Source: Oscillospiraceae bacterium
GTDB taxonomy: Bacteria; Bacillota; Clostridia; Oscillospirales; CAG-272
Direction of reading: 5' to 3'
NCBI GenBank assembly: GCA_015063855.1
Contig: SVTI01000004.1
Coordinates: forward strand, 1-49,003
DNA: 49,003 nt
Under the pieces are notes generated by a model. That model searched no databases. It had not been told where the DNA came from and saw only the letters and a list, made by a program, of their open reading frames with translations. Of this stretch, positions 1 through 7,606 are shown piece by piece. The first letter of the stretch is position 1, and each line of letters begins with the position of its first letter. The position numbers and the translations under genes are program-made.

Positions 1-1
1 A

Positions 2-226
2 AGAAACTGCAGACCGTTGATCATAGCAATAGCAACAAATGATGCTCTGTCGGCAAATCTCAAAAATATAGGGTACATAACGGAAAGAAAAAATATCTTC
101 CTTGTTCCCTTCGGTCAGGACGATCCAATAAAAAAGCCGTCCTCCATGATAGCCGATTTCTCAAAGATACCCGAAACACTGAAGCACGCAATGAACGGGC
201 TCCAGATCCAGCCGATGCTTATCTGA
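2..226 (+). CDS. spoVFB: Dipicolinate synthase subunit B, C-terminal fragment
   Basis: The reading frame is open from the left edge, so only about the last 74 residues of the gene are present. The end of the protein carries the features expected of SpoVFB (DpaB): an ATNDAL stretch, NLKNIG, then VPFGQDDP, KKPSS and a terminal LQIQPML. In the family, subunit B is a flavoprotein that works with subunit A to make dipicolinic acid in the mother cell during sporulation. This is the main direct sign that the organism forms endospores. The true start lies outside the window, and the TTG at 17 is not a start. spoVFA would be expected just upstream. Identification rests on recalled family motifs. Confidence 0.88.
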   Translation, partial: RNCRPLIIAIATNDALSANLKNIGYITERKNIFLVPFGQDDPIKKPSSMIADFSKIPETLKHAMNGLQIQPMLI

Positions 227-313
227 AAAAGCGCCGTCGGGCGCACCGAATTTCGCTCGTTTCTGAAATACTTACAATTCCCGCGAAACAGAGCAAATCA
301 CCATATATTGAAA

Positions 314-334
314 GGCGGGCAGACAATGCCCGCC
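314..334. terminator. Hairpin between convergent genes
   Basis: A perfect 7-bp GC-rich stem (GGCGGGC / GCCCGCC) with a 7-nt loop lies between the convergent ends of spoVFB and the foldase lipoprotein gene. On the minus strand it is followed by TTTC, and on the plus strand there is no T tract. It is therefore a moderate terminator for the leftward operon. A smaller stem (GCGCC-GTCG-GGCGC, 231-244) sits directly after spoVFB but has no T run. Nothing else is recognisable in 227-355. Confidence 0.5.
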
Positions 335-355
335 TGGAAATGTTGGCCAACTATA

Positions 356-1885
356 TTAATAAACGGTATTATAATCGCTTGATTTGTAGTCTCTTGCACC
401 CTCGGGAAGAATATTGGGAAGCTTATCAAAGAAATCGTAATCGATTTCTGACAAAACATCGCCTTCCTCAAGCAATTCGTTCATTGTGTTCTCTGTACAT
501 TCGTTAAGCATATTCTCCTTGGCGGTTATCTTCCATTCAGGCATACCCTCACCTAAGTAATATACAACATGGTATCCACCGTAATCGGTAGTAACAACTG
601 CGGTATCGCCAACCTTTCTATCCTCCGTAAAGAGCCATGTGTTAAACTCACCCGAGATATAGCTCTTTAGAGCATTTATATAGAGATATTCGGGATCGTC
701 ATTATTTTCCTTTGCCATTTTCTCGAAGCTCTCCTTAGTAGCCTCGCCTGCCTTCCACTCCGCATAGAGCTCGTCGGCCTTTGCCTTAGCTGCCTCAGCA
801 CTTCCGTTTGCTTCTACCGAGCAATACATGTGCATAAAATCTGCAGTCTCCTTAACAAAGGGATATGCGGTCTTCTGAAGAAAATAGATATGATACATAC
901 CGTCATTTTTCTCTAAATAGAAGGTATCACCCACCTGACGCTCTTCGGCAAATGCCCATTCGGAGAACTCACCGCCCTCAGTATAATAGGACTGAATAGT
1001 CTTGGTGGAGTTCTCAATAGTAAGAGCTAAAGCTTCTTCTGTCTTCGGGTTATTAAGCTGTGAGTTGAAATATCTGATATTTTCTTCAACCTTCGCCTTG
1101 AACTCCTCCTCGGTATGGCAGGCAATAATGTCCTCGACTCTGTCCTCGTTGATAACTCCGTTAAAGTTGATATACATATCGTATTCAATAATATCAACTA
1201 TATCAAACTTAAGACGGTTTTCGCTATAATAGTTATCATAGTCCTCATCGTCTAAAGAGTCTTCAAAGTCCTTATTAAGATAATCTCTGTATTCGGTGGC
1301 GCTGAAGATGACCTGAAGTGCCCATCTTGCAATATCCTCGGTAATATTTGTTCCGTAGTACGCCTTGATATAACCGTCAAGAGGAAGACCGAGAGCGTTG
1401 CCTGTGCTCTCCCATTGATCCAGAGTGGTTTCGATGGATTCGTCAACCGTGGTATAGCTGTAACCGTTCTTTGCCGCGTGCTCGATATAAACAACGGCAT
1501 CCTCTATATCCTCGGTTATATTATCGGTAAGCTGCTCCTGCCATGTAATACCGTCCTTCTCTGCGGCATAGCAGAGCTGTTCGGTAAAGGTAAGGTCGGT
1601 ATTAAGATTATACTGCTCAGAGGTTTCACCGTAAGTATTATAGAAATCATAATAGAACATGAATTGAAGCATTTCGCTTGTTATTTTACAGGAATCGCTC
1701 TCATATACATAGCCGTTCTTGGATATAATTGTGCTGGGCTCTGCAACCTCCGGCTCCGTGGTCTGCTCAGCCACGGTGGTAACTGCACCGGCAGTATCCT
1801 TTTTATCCTTGACATCGCCATTTGAGCAGGCGCCCAGCAACATCAATACTGCAAGCAAAAATGCTGTAAGTGATCTAAATTTCAT
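356..1885 (-). CDS. Parvulin-type peptidylprolyl isomerase lipoprotein (PrsA/SurA-like), two modules
   Basis: The 509-residue protein starts with a lipoprotein signal whose lipobox ends LLGAC, predicting a lipidated Cys20 on the outer face of the membrane. A low-complexity linker (about 21-55) leads to a helical chaperone-like part and then parvulin-like sequence. The C-terminal signature of the fold appears twice: GEFSEW..RQVGDT..YHIYF at about 306-335 and GEFNTW..RKVGDT..GYHVVYY at about 412-443. This suggests an internal duplication with a degenerate first copy. Such proteins assist folding of exported proteins. It is the last of three tandem paralogs and is longer than the other two. Start: ATG preceded by GGGAAAATC with a moderate ribosome site. 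Catalytic competence is uncertain because the canonical parvulin residues are only partly kept. Confidence 0.75.
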   Translation of the reverse strand: MKFRSLTAFLLAVLMLLGACSNGDVKDKKDTAGAVTTVAEQTTEPEVAEPSTIISKNGYVYESDSCKITSEMLQFMFYYDFYNTYGETSEQYNLNTDLTFTEQLCYAAEKDGITWQEQLTDNITEDIEDAVVYIEHAAKNGYSYTTVDESIETTLDQWESTGNALGLPLDGYIKAYYGTNITEDIARWALQVIFSATEYRDYLNKDFEDSLDDEDYDNYYSENRLKFDIVDIIEYDMYINFNGVINEDRVEDIIACHTEEEFKAKVEENIRYFNSQLNNPKTEEALALTIENSTKTIQSYYTEGGEFSEWAFAEERQVGDTFYLEKNDGMYHIYFLQKTAYPFVKETADFMHMYCSVEANGSAEAAKAKADELYAEWKAGEATKESFEKMAKENNDDPEYLYINALKSYISGEFNTWLFTEDRKVGDTAVVTTDYGGYHVVYYLGEGMPEWKITAKENMLNECTENTMNELLEEGDVLSEIDYDFFDKLPNILPEGARDYKSSDYNTVY

Positions 1886-1909
1886 GATTTTCCCTTTCTG
1901 ATCTATATA

Positions 1910-3052
1910 TTAACCCTTGTATCCTGTAGGAATATCATCGGGCAGAACATCTATGGTCCCTTCGGATACGGTAATACTGTCCTCGTATTCCTTCACGTAG
2001 CCGTCAATTGCAGTTCTGAGACATTCCTGCTCATAGCTTTCTTTGGCTTCAAGCTTCCATGCGATCTCACCCGAACCCGCAAAATACATTACGTGATAGC
2101 CGTACTGAGTCTTTACAATATCGGTATCGCCGACCTTTCTGCTCTCATCATAAATCCAGTTTTCAAACTCCGCAACCATCTGTCCCTTGGGAATGTCTCC
2201 GTAATAACAATTGCTGTCCTCGTTATACTGTGAAGCCAACGCTTCAAATGCTTCTCTTGTAAGCTCGCCCGCTCTGTAGAGAGCAAGGACCTCGTCAGCT
2301 TTTATCTTAGCCTCCTCATCGGTGGGATAGCTGTCAGATTTTATAAGTATATGGCATACGTTCTTTGTGGGCTCTGTCTGAGTATTTTCATCACAGTTTT
2401 CGGCAAAATACGTATCGTAGTAATCCTCAGGCATTTCGGAAAGACCCTCTTCTACGATGACCTCATTATAGCTGTAAACGTAGAACTGGAGCTTGAAGGT
2501 ATCTCTGAGAACCTCCTCGGTTATACCCTCACCGTAATAGTGAGCAAGAAAGTCATCGAATTTCATGTCCACCTGATCAGCATAACCCTTCCAGAGATCT
2601 ATCTGCTCATCAAGCCTTTCTTCAAGCTCGGGAAATTCATGGCCTACGGACTTAGCATGTTCCGCAGTAGCAAGAAAATTCTTCGCATCAGTCAGAGTCA
2701 TCTCATGGACAAACTCCTTCCAGGTCTGCTCGGTACCCATATAAGTCTGCTCGGAAAGAGGAGCATCCGCACTCAGACCGTAATACTGAGCATAGGGCAG
2801 AATATAGTTTGCAAGATTGGAATTATAAAGGAAGGTAAGCATAGGTACATCTATCGTATAATTCTCGCCGGAAAGAACAATGTCGCCCTTCTTCTTTTTC
2901 TCTTCCTCAGGCTCTTTGGCCTTCTGCTCTGTCTCGGTCTTGGTTCTTGTCTCTTTATCTTCCTTTTTTTCCTCTACCTTAACATTAATATTGCAAGCGC
3001 AAAGAAGAAGACAAAGAGCTAAAACTAATGATATAAAGCTTTTTATTTTCAT
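1910..3052 (-). CDS. Parvulin-type peptidylprolyl isomerase lipoprotein (PrsA-like)
   Basis: This 380-residue lipoprotein has a signal peptide ending LLCAC (Cys20) and a highly charged Lys/Glu linker at about 26-56. A helical N-terminal region follows, and a parvulin domain spans about 229-325. The domain keeps the usual landmarks: NVCHILIK at its start, an EALASQYNED helix, GQMVAEFENW and KVGDTDIVKT..GYHVMYF. The predicted role is an extracytoplasmic foldase for secreted proteins, as for PrsA. It is very similar to the next gene upstream (3074-4192), most strongly in the last third, so the pair looks like a tandem duplication. It lies 21 nt downstream of that gene and 24 nt upstream of the third copy, consistent with one transcript. 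Confidence 0.8.
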   Translation of the reverse strand: MKIKSFISLVLALCLLLCACNINVKVEEKKEDKETRTKTETEQKAKEPEEEKKKKGDIVLSGENYTIDVPMLTFLYNSNLANYILPYAQYYGLSADAPLSEQTYMGTEQTWKEFVHEMTLTDAKNFLATAEHAKSVGHEFPELEERLDEQIDLWKGYADQVDMKFDDFLAHYYGEGITEEVLRDTFKLQFYVYSYNEVIVEEGLSEMPEDYYDTYFAENCDENTQTEPTKNVCHILIKSDSYPTDEEAKIKADEVLALYRAGELTREAFEALASQYNEDSNCYYGDIPKGQMVAEFENWIYDESRKVGDTDIVKTQYGYHVMYFAGSGEIAWKLEAKESYEQECLRTAIDGYVKEYEDSITVSEGTIDVLPDDIPTGYKG

Positions 3053-3073
3053 TTGGTCCCTCTAAATTTTATA

Positions 3074-4192
3074 TTATTTATTGTAAGGAAGTATGTCGGG
3101 TACATCCCTGATACTTTCTGTGTCATAGATGATAGTATCCTTATAAATTTCAAACAGCCCGCTTTCAAAAGCTGTCATTTCCTCGGAAACAATGGACTCA
3201 ATAGCGTCAGCCTTCCATGTAGGAAGTCCGTCACCGTCAAAGTACATTACGTGATAACCGTATTCTGTCTTAACGATATCGGTATCTCCTACCTTTCTTG
3301 AATCGTCAAAGAGCCAATCGTTGAACTCTGCAACCATTACACCCTCGGTAACGTTTTCATAGAAGGAGGATCCGTCCTCATTATACTTTTCTGCAACTGC
3401 TTCGAAGGCTTCAACACCCTTCTTGCCCTTGTTATACTCAGCGAGAACCTCTTCTGCCTTAGCCTTAGCCTTATTGTCGGAGCCGTACTTATCCGCTGTG
3501 AGGAGAATGTGGTGAACGTTCTTTGTGGGAGCGTCATCTGCATCATCCGTCCTATAGCTTTCAAGCTGCCTGTCTGTTACAGAACCGGCCTTGTCATCAT
3601 TCACCTTATCTTTATATGCGGAAGAAAAAATCTGTAATTCCAATGCTCCTCTGATATCCTTTTCCGCAACCGAGGTGCCGTAATACTTAATGAGATAATC
3701 TTCAAATTCAAGACTTTCATTTTCCGCTTCAAGCTTAAGCTTTTCGATATAACCATCCACTTTCTCATCAAGTCCGTCATATTCAAAACCTTCATCAATT
3801 GCCGCTTCCGCATAGCATATATCGTTCTGAATACTATTAACTGCAGTATTAATAAAAAACTCGTGCCATGTCTGAGCCTGTCCTGAATGAGTACCGTAGT
3901 CATAGTACTGTAAGGAGAGGGACATGGTAAAATCGGGAGCAGTCTGGCTGGGAGCCATGCTTCCGAGCATAGCACCGTAGCCGTCCTTCATGCTATAGAT
4001 TGAATCAAAATAACAGTAGGTCATTATATTAAGATCGATCGAATAATGCTCCGATTTTATACAAGCCTCTGTTTTTTCCGCTTCTTTGATTTTATTCCTC
4101 TTTTTTTCGGGAGCCTCATCCTTTTCCTTTGAGCAAGCACTTAAAAGTAGCAACGAGGCTAAAAACAGAGCTATGAAAGATCTTAGTTTCAT
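3074..4192 (-). CDS. Parvulin-type peptidylprolyl isomerase lipoprotein (PrsA-like)
   Basis: This is the first of three tandem foldase lipoproteins (372 residues). The lipobox LLSAC places the lipidated residue at Cys20, and a short charged linker follows. A parvulin-like domain lies at about 223-322, with NVHHILLTAD, EAVAEKYNED, GVMVAEFNDW and KVGDTDIVKTEYGYHVMYF. It is predicted to act outside the membrane as a folding factor. It begins 9 nt after thiI, with AGAGG as ribosome site, so it is probably cotranscribed with proB-proA-thiI. No functional link between proline synthesis and these foldases can be shown from the sequence. Confidence 0.8.
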   Translation of the reverse strand: MKLRSFIALFLASLLLLSACSKEKDEAPEKKRNKIKEAEKTEACIKSEHYSIDLNIMTYCYFDSIYSMKDGYGAMLGSMAPSQTAPDFTMSLSLQYYDYGTHSGQAQTWHEFFINTAVNSIQNDICYAEAAIDEGFEYDGLDEKVDGYIEKLKLEAENESLEFEDYLIKYYGTSVAEKDIRGALELQIFSSAYKDKVNDDKAGSVTDRQLESYRTDDADDAPTKNVHHILLTADKYGSDNKAKAKAEEVLAEYNKGKKGVEAFEAVAEKYNEDGSSFYENVTEGVMVAEFNDWLFDDSRKVGDTDIVKTEYGYHVMYFDGDGLPTWKADAIESIVSEEMTAFESGLFEIYKDTIIYDTESIRDVPDILPYNK

Positions 4193-4201
4193 AAATACCT
4201 C

Positions 4202-5380
4202 TTAATAAATTCTTATCTCATGAGTTGTAAGCGTTTCAAACGCCTCGTTGATAAGTGCGTCAACATCAACCAATGCCTCCTGCGCCTCGACCTTATGAAG
4301 CTCGGGACGGGTACGAGGATGCTTAGGTGTGAATACCGTACAGCAATCCTCGTAGGGAAGGATAGAGGTCTCAAATGTATCTATCTTTCTTGCAATCTGA
4401 ACGATATCCTCCTTATCCATGCCTATACAGGGACGGAATACGGGACGGTCTGCGACTATATCGGTTACGGTCAACGCTCTCATGGTCTGACTCGCTACCT
4501 GACCAAGGCTCTCACCCGTTATAAGTGCCTCACAGCCACGTTTTTCTGCTACCATGCAGGCAAGCTTCATCATGAAGCGGCGAAGAAGAAGAGTAAAATA
4601 GTCCTCCTCGCAGTGCTTGACCAGCTCCTCCTGAATATGAGTAAGAGAGATAATGTGTACCTTCATTCTGCCTGTGTGACCTGCAACGATCTCTGCAAGC
4701 TGAAGCACTTTTTCGCGGGCACGCTCGCTCGTATAAGGAAAGCTTTCAAAGTGAAGTGCCTCAACTATAACACCTCTCTTAGCTATCATATAGCCTGCAA
4801 CGGGGCTGTCGATACCGCCGGAAAGAAGAAGCAGTCCCTTGCCGTTGGTGCCTATAGGCATACCGCCCGCACCCTTAACGCTTCCTGCATGAACGTAAGC
4901 CTTGCGATCGCGTATCTCAACTCTGACCGTAATCTCGGGATTGTTTACGTCAACCTTGATCTTACCGCCGGTAGTTTCAAGGATAACCGCGCCTACCTGT
5001 GCACCTATCTGGGGAGAGGTAAGGGGAAAACGCTTGTCCGAACGCTTACCCTCAACCTTAAATGTCTTTTTACCGTATAGGAACTGAGGAAGATACTCTC
5101 TTGCACACTCACAGATAGCATCTATATCCTTCTCCACAACTGCGGCGCGGCTGATAGCCGCAAAGCCGAAGGCCCTCTTTGCCTCCTCAAAAGCAGCATC
5201 AATATCGCAATCCTCATTCTGAGGCTCGATGTATACTATAGACTGGGCATATCTTATTTCAAATTCTCCGAAGCGCTTCATTCTGGCACGAAGATCACGG
5301 AGCATGATGTTCTCAAACCAGCCCTTGTTCTGTCCCTTTAAAATTATTTCTCCGTATTTACAAAGTATTACTTCATTCAT
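4202..5380 (-). CDS. thiI: tRNA 4-thiouridine synthetase ThiI (no rhodanese domain)
   Basis: The 392-residue protein has the ThiI order: an N-terminal ferredoxin-like region, a THUMP domain (about 60-165) that binds the tRNA acceptor stem, and a PP-loop AMP-forming domain with SGGIDS at 187-192. It adenylates U8 of tRNA and passes on sulfur to make 4-thiouridine. In many bacteria it also serves thiamine thiazole synthesis. The C-terminal rhodanese domain of the E. coli protein is absent, as in B. subtilis, so sulfur is expected to come directly from a cysteine desulfurase. None is encoded next to it here. The start overlaps the proA stop as ATGA, indicating translational coupling. Confidence 0.93.
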   Translation of the reverse strand: MNEVILCKYGEIILKGQNKGWFENIMLRDLRARMKRFGEFEIRYAQSIVYIEPQNEDCDIDAAFEEAKRAFGFAAISRAAVVEKDIDAICECAREYLPQFLYGKKTFKVEGKRSDKRFPLTSPQIGAQVGAVILETTGGKIKVDVNNPEITVRVEIRDRKAYVHAGSVKGAGGMPIGTNGKGLLLLSGGIDSPVAGYMIAKRGVIVEALHFESFPYTSERAREKVLQLAEIVAGHTGRMKVHIISLTHIQEELVKHCEEDYFTLLLRRFMMKLACMVAEKRGCEALITGESLGQVASQTMRALTVTDIVADRPVFRPCIGMDKEDIVQIARKIDTFETSILPYEDCCTVFTPKHPRTRPELHKVEAQEALVDVDALINEAFETLTTHEIRIY

Positions 5381-6627
5381 CTTGTTTGTCCGTTTCCGTT
5401 TATTAGATATTTTGTGGTGGTCATTTCATAGAGACCCATCGGTCCTCTTGCATGGAGCTTCTGTGTGGAGATACCGATCTCCGCACCGAGTCCGAATACA
5501 CCGCCATCGGTGAATCGTGTGGAGGCATTGACATATACCGCCGCCGCATCCACCTCGGTCTGGAATTTCTGTGATAGGGTAAGGGAGCTTGTAATGATCG
5601 CCTCACTGTGCCCCGTACCGTAATTATTAATATGAGCTATCGCCTCATCGACATTTTCTACAATCTTAACGGCTAAGATAAAATCGTTATATTCGGTTTC
5701 ATAGTCCTCCTCTGTTGCGGGAGTACAATTTTTAAAATATTTCGCGCTCTCAGAGCAGGCACGAAGCTCTACACCCTTGGTTGAAAGCTTTTGTTCAAGC
5801 ATGGGAAGAAATTTTTCCGCTATATCCTTATGTACAAGGATAGTCTCTATCGCATTGCATACCGAGGGACGGGAGCACTTTGCATTGAAGGCAACCTCAA
5901 GCGCCATATCAAGGTCTGCATCAGCCTCCACATAGAGATGACAATTACCCGCCCCGGTTTCGATACAGGGAATCTTTGAATTCTGAACAACGCTCTGAAT
6001 AAGTCCCTTACCGCCTCGGGGGATAATAACATCAACGTACCTTCTCATCTGCATAAGCTCCGTTGTTCCCTCGCGGGTAATATCATCCACAAGGGATACG
6101 GCATTTTTATCAACACCGTGTCTTTCAAGAACGCTCTGCATGATCGAAACAGCACATCTGTTTGAGTTTATTGCTTCCTTGCCGCCGCGAAGAATAACGG
6201 CGTTACCGCTTTTGATACAAAGAGCTGCCGCATCATAGGTTACGTTGGGTCTTGCTTCAAAGATTATCGCTACTACACCAAGAGGTGCACGTACCTTTTT
6301 TATAACAAGTCCGTCACGGTTAGTATAAACCTCGCCCTTACCGACCGGATCGGGCAGCGAAACTATCTCTCTTACCGCATCCGCTATAGCCTTGATTCTC
6401 TCGGGAGTAAGCTTAAGTCTGTCAAGCATAGTCTTTGGCACACCGTTTTTGTCCGCCGCTTCAAGGTCAAGGTCATTTGCCTTAATTATTTCAGCCTCAT
6501 TTGCTTCAATGGCATCGGCAATATCCGAAAGAATAGCATTCTTCTCTACCTCACCTTTCGTCGCCATCGTAGGGGAAGCCTTTTTGGTTTCTGAACAAAG
6601 TTTTTCTATATATTCGTGAATATTCAT
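5377..6627 (-). CDS. proA: Gamma-glutamyl phosphate reductase
   Basis: ProA reduces L-glutamyl 5-phosphate with NADPH to glutamate 5-semialdehyde, the second step of proline synthesis. The 416-residue length is normal. The catalytic cysteine lies in RPSVCNA (Cys257), and other family landmarks are IFEARPNVT (122-130), ILRGGKEA (145-152) and IPRGGKGL (202-209). It follows proB by 23 nt and overlaps thiI by 4 nt, so it belongs to the same leftward operon. The reading frame is intact. Confidence 0.95.
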   Translation of the reverse strand: MNIHEYIEKLCSETKKASPTMATKGEVEKNAILSDIADAIEANEAEIIKANDLDLEAADKNGVPKTMLDRLKLTPERIKAIADAVREIVSLPDPVGKGEVYTNRDGLVIKKVRAPLGVVAIIFEARPNVTYDAAALCIKSGNAVILRGGKEAINSNRCAVSIMQSVLERHGVDKNAVSLVDDITREGTTELMQMRRYVDVIIPRGGKGLIQSVVQNSKIPCIETGAGNCHLYVEADADLDMALEVAFNAKCSRPSVCNAIETILVHKDIAEKFLPMLEQKLSTKGVELRACSESAKYFKNCTPATEEDYETEYNDFILAVKIVENVDEAIAHINNYGTGHSEAIITSSLTLSQKFQTEVDAAAVYVNASTRFTDGGVFGLGAEIGISTQKLHARGPMGLYEMTTTKYLINGNGQTR

Positions 6628-6650
6628 ACTTCACACCTCATGTTTCATAC

Positions 6651-7439
6651 TTATTTCTGCCCTGCGGAAAAATAAGTTCCTATTTTTTCACCCTCGCAGA
6701 CTCTGTATAGAATCTGCGGATCCTCACCATTTACAATATACATCGAGATTCCAACCTCGGTAGCGATCTGTGCCGCATGGATCTTGGTGATAAGACCGCC
6801 TGTTCCCCTTGCCGTTCCTGCGCCCCCTGCATAGCTTATTATCTCATCGGTTATCACGTCAACCTGCTCGATAAGCTTGGCGTCGGGATTCTTATGGGGA
6901 TCGCTGTCATAGAGACCGTTGATATCACTTAAAATAACAAGACTGTCTGCCTCGCATATCTTGGCGACAACGGCAGAAAGAGTATCATTATCACCGAACT
7001 CGATCTCCTCATAGGACATAGAGTCGTTTTCATTAACTATCGGGATACAGTCCATACCGAGAAGAGTGTTAAAGGTATTCTTGGCATTCTCCCATATCTT
7101 AGGGTTATCGGTCTCCTCCTTGGTCAGAAGGATCTGTCCCACGGCATGACCGTACATTGAAAAGAAATGCTCATAAACTCTCATAAGCTCGCTCTGACCT
7201 ATCGCCGCCATAGCCTGCTTACCTGAAACGGTATCGGGTCGCTTATCCAGTCCCATTCTTCCACAACCCGCGCTTATAGCACCCGAGCTTACCAACACTA
7301 CCTCCTTACCCATATTTTTCAGATCGGACAGGGTAGTAACCAATCTCTCTATACGTCTTAAATTAAGCTTTCCGTTATCATGAGTAAGAGTAGAGGTACC
7401 TACCTTAAATACTAATCTCTTTGAATCCTTGATATCCAT
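6651..7439 (-). CDS. proB: Glutamate 5-kinase (short form without PUA domain)
   Basis: ProB phosphorylates glutamate at the start of proline synthesis. The amino acid kinase fold is shown by FKVGTSTL near the N terminus, VSSGAISAG, the IPIVNENDS segment with a following GDNDTLSA stretch, and GTGGLITKIHAA. At 262 residues it lacks the C-terminal PUA domain of E. coli ProB; short forms are known in Gram-positive bacteria. I place the start at ATG 7439 because AAGGTG lies 9 nt upstream. An in-frame GTG at 7451 would add four residues but has no spaced ribosome site. It is the first gene of the proB-proA-thiI-foldase operon. Confidence 0.93.
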   Translation of the reverse strand: MDIKDSKRLVFKVGTSTLTHDNGKLNLRRIERLVTTLSDLKNMGKEVVLVSSGAISAGCGRMGLDKRPDTVSGKQAMAAIGQSELMRVYEHFFSMYGHAVGQILLTKEETDNPKIWENAKNTFNTLLGMDCIPIVNENDSMSYEEIEFGDNDTLSAVVAKICEADSLVILSDINGLYDSDPHKNPDAKLIEQVDVITDEIISYAGGAGTARGTGGLITKIHAAQIATEVGISMYIVNGEDPQILYRVCEGEKIGTYFSAGQK

Positions 7440-7485
7440 TCTCAAATACACCTTAAAAAATATTTATAAATTTTATCGAAAGTCC

Positions 7486-7514
7486 TTTAAATATTAAAGA
7501 ATATATATTATAAT
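7486..7514 (+). promoter_or_regulatory. Possible promoter for the U32-maf-mreB-like operon
   Basis: TTTAAA, a 17-nt spacer and TATAAT lie about 90 nt before the first gene. The -10 is perfect but the -35 is only a 4/6 match, and the surrounding DNA is very A+T rich, so a chance match is possible. Confidence 0.4.
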
Positions 7515-7529
7515 ATAGTAAACATATCT

Positions 7530-7558
7530 ATTGTAGCATGATAAACAGGATTTTACAA
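7530..7558 (-). promoter_or_regulatory. Sigma-A type promoter for proB operon
   Basis: Read on the minus strand: TTGTAA, 17-nt spacer, TACAAT, with TGC directly before the -10 (extended -10 element). It lies about 90 nt before proB and overlaps the divergent control region of the U32 gene. The spacing and the extended -10 make it the best candidate in this gap. Confidence 0.6.
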
Positions 7559-7606
7559 TAGCTATCCGGCAAAAAATCGCCTAAAGAATGCCGAAAGGAG
7601 AGAAAA

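Noticed and set aside
2351-3022. 223-codon open frame opposite the second foldase gene
   Set aside because: Shadow of a well-supported lipoprotein gene.
4220-5080. 286-codon open frame opposite thiI
   Set aside because: The minus strand has the full ThiI domain order; the opposite frame has no recognisable motif or ribosome site.
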